DNA from: a virus
Virus record (IMG/VR): IMGVR_UViG_3300043595_000029
Span: 1-22,221 of that record
DNA length: 22,221 bases
Strand: one strand, 5' to 3'
Below are positions 22,209-22,221 of this stretch, piece by piece (positions within the stretch are counted from its first letter, which is position 1; the number at the start of each line of letters is the position of its first letter). The position numbers were made by a program, and so were the translations under genes. The notes below the pieces were generated by a model. The model made no database searches. It was not told where the DNA came from and worked only from the letters and a program-made list of their open reading frames with translations.

Positions 22209-22221
22209 TGGGGCTCGCGGT
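22205..22221 (+). CDS. Start of the next early gene (3' partial)
   Basis: Tandem ATGs at 22205 and 22208 follow a strong GGGAGGT (22194-22200); the second has the better spacing (7 nt). Only the first few codons (MMGLA) are inside the window, so no product can be named. The ATGA overlap shows the rightward unit continues beyond the window. Confidence 0.55.

Noticed and set aside
1-22221. CRISPR array or tRNA genes
   Set aside because: No regularly spaced short repeats or cloverleaf-type sequences were noticed anywhere in the window.

Overview
The window looks like part of a temperate siphovirus, most likely a prophage, from an Acidobacteriota host of the Solibacter/Bryobacter type. The phage assignment rests on a tape-measure protein, a tail-tip (lambda gpJ-like) protein, tail fibres, a GH24 endolysin and a four-helix holin, in the usual late-gene order with stop/start overlaps. 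The host guess rests mainly on a leftward gene whose product matches the TIGR03437 extracellular family (motifs SPGQIN, TGLGE, LQQIN), which is known chiefly from Solibacter relatives. No integrase, terminase, capsid, rRNA or tRNA gene was seen, so prophage versus free phage cannot be settled here.

Positions 1-9827, tail module (rightward): the tape-measure protein (5' end cut off), a small minor-tail protein, a 1684-aa tail-tip protein with FN3-like repeats, and a fibre ORF that looks like its frame-shifted continuation. A small antisense ORF fills the only sizeable gap. Positions 9841-13126, fibre and lysis module: two unknown small proteins flanking a second fibre, then a small unknown protein, lysozyme, another unknown protein, a one-helix mini-protein and a holin with two well-placed starts. 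Positions 13126-17645: three consecutive genes whose products carry N-terminal signal peptides (a collagen-like/lectin-like fibre, an FN3 protein and a propeller-like protein), then a 55-aa ORF.

Positions 17671-20484 are leftward: a membrane-anchored protein with a beta-helix-like end, the TIGR03437 exoprotein, and a ribbon-helix-helix (RHH) regulator at the promoter-proximal end. Positions 20583-22221 are rightward again: a second, 57-aa RHH protein heads a chain of small unrecognised ORFs with overlapping starts. The two RHH genes are divergent and share a roughly 100-bp AT-rich control region with back-to-back promoter-like elements and a perfect 8-bp inverted repeat. This has the geometry of a lysogeny/early-gene switch, but built from RHH proteins instead of CI/Cro-type helix-turn-helix proteins.

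Inferred working model: the leftward unit is the prophage-state unit (repressor plus host-surface or secreted cargo), the far-right unit is early lytic, and the left and middle genes are late tail, lysis and secreted-fibre genes. The most interesting points are the RHH/RHH switch, the trio of Sec-signalled Cys-pair proteins behind the lysis cassette, and two places where coding signal jumps by +1 frame.
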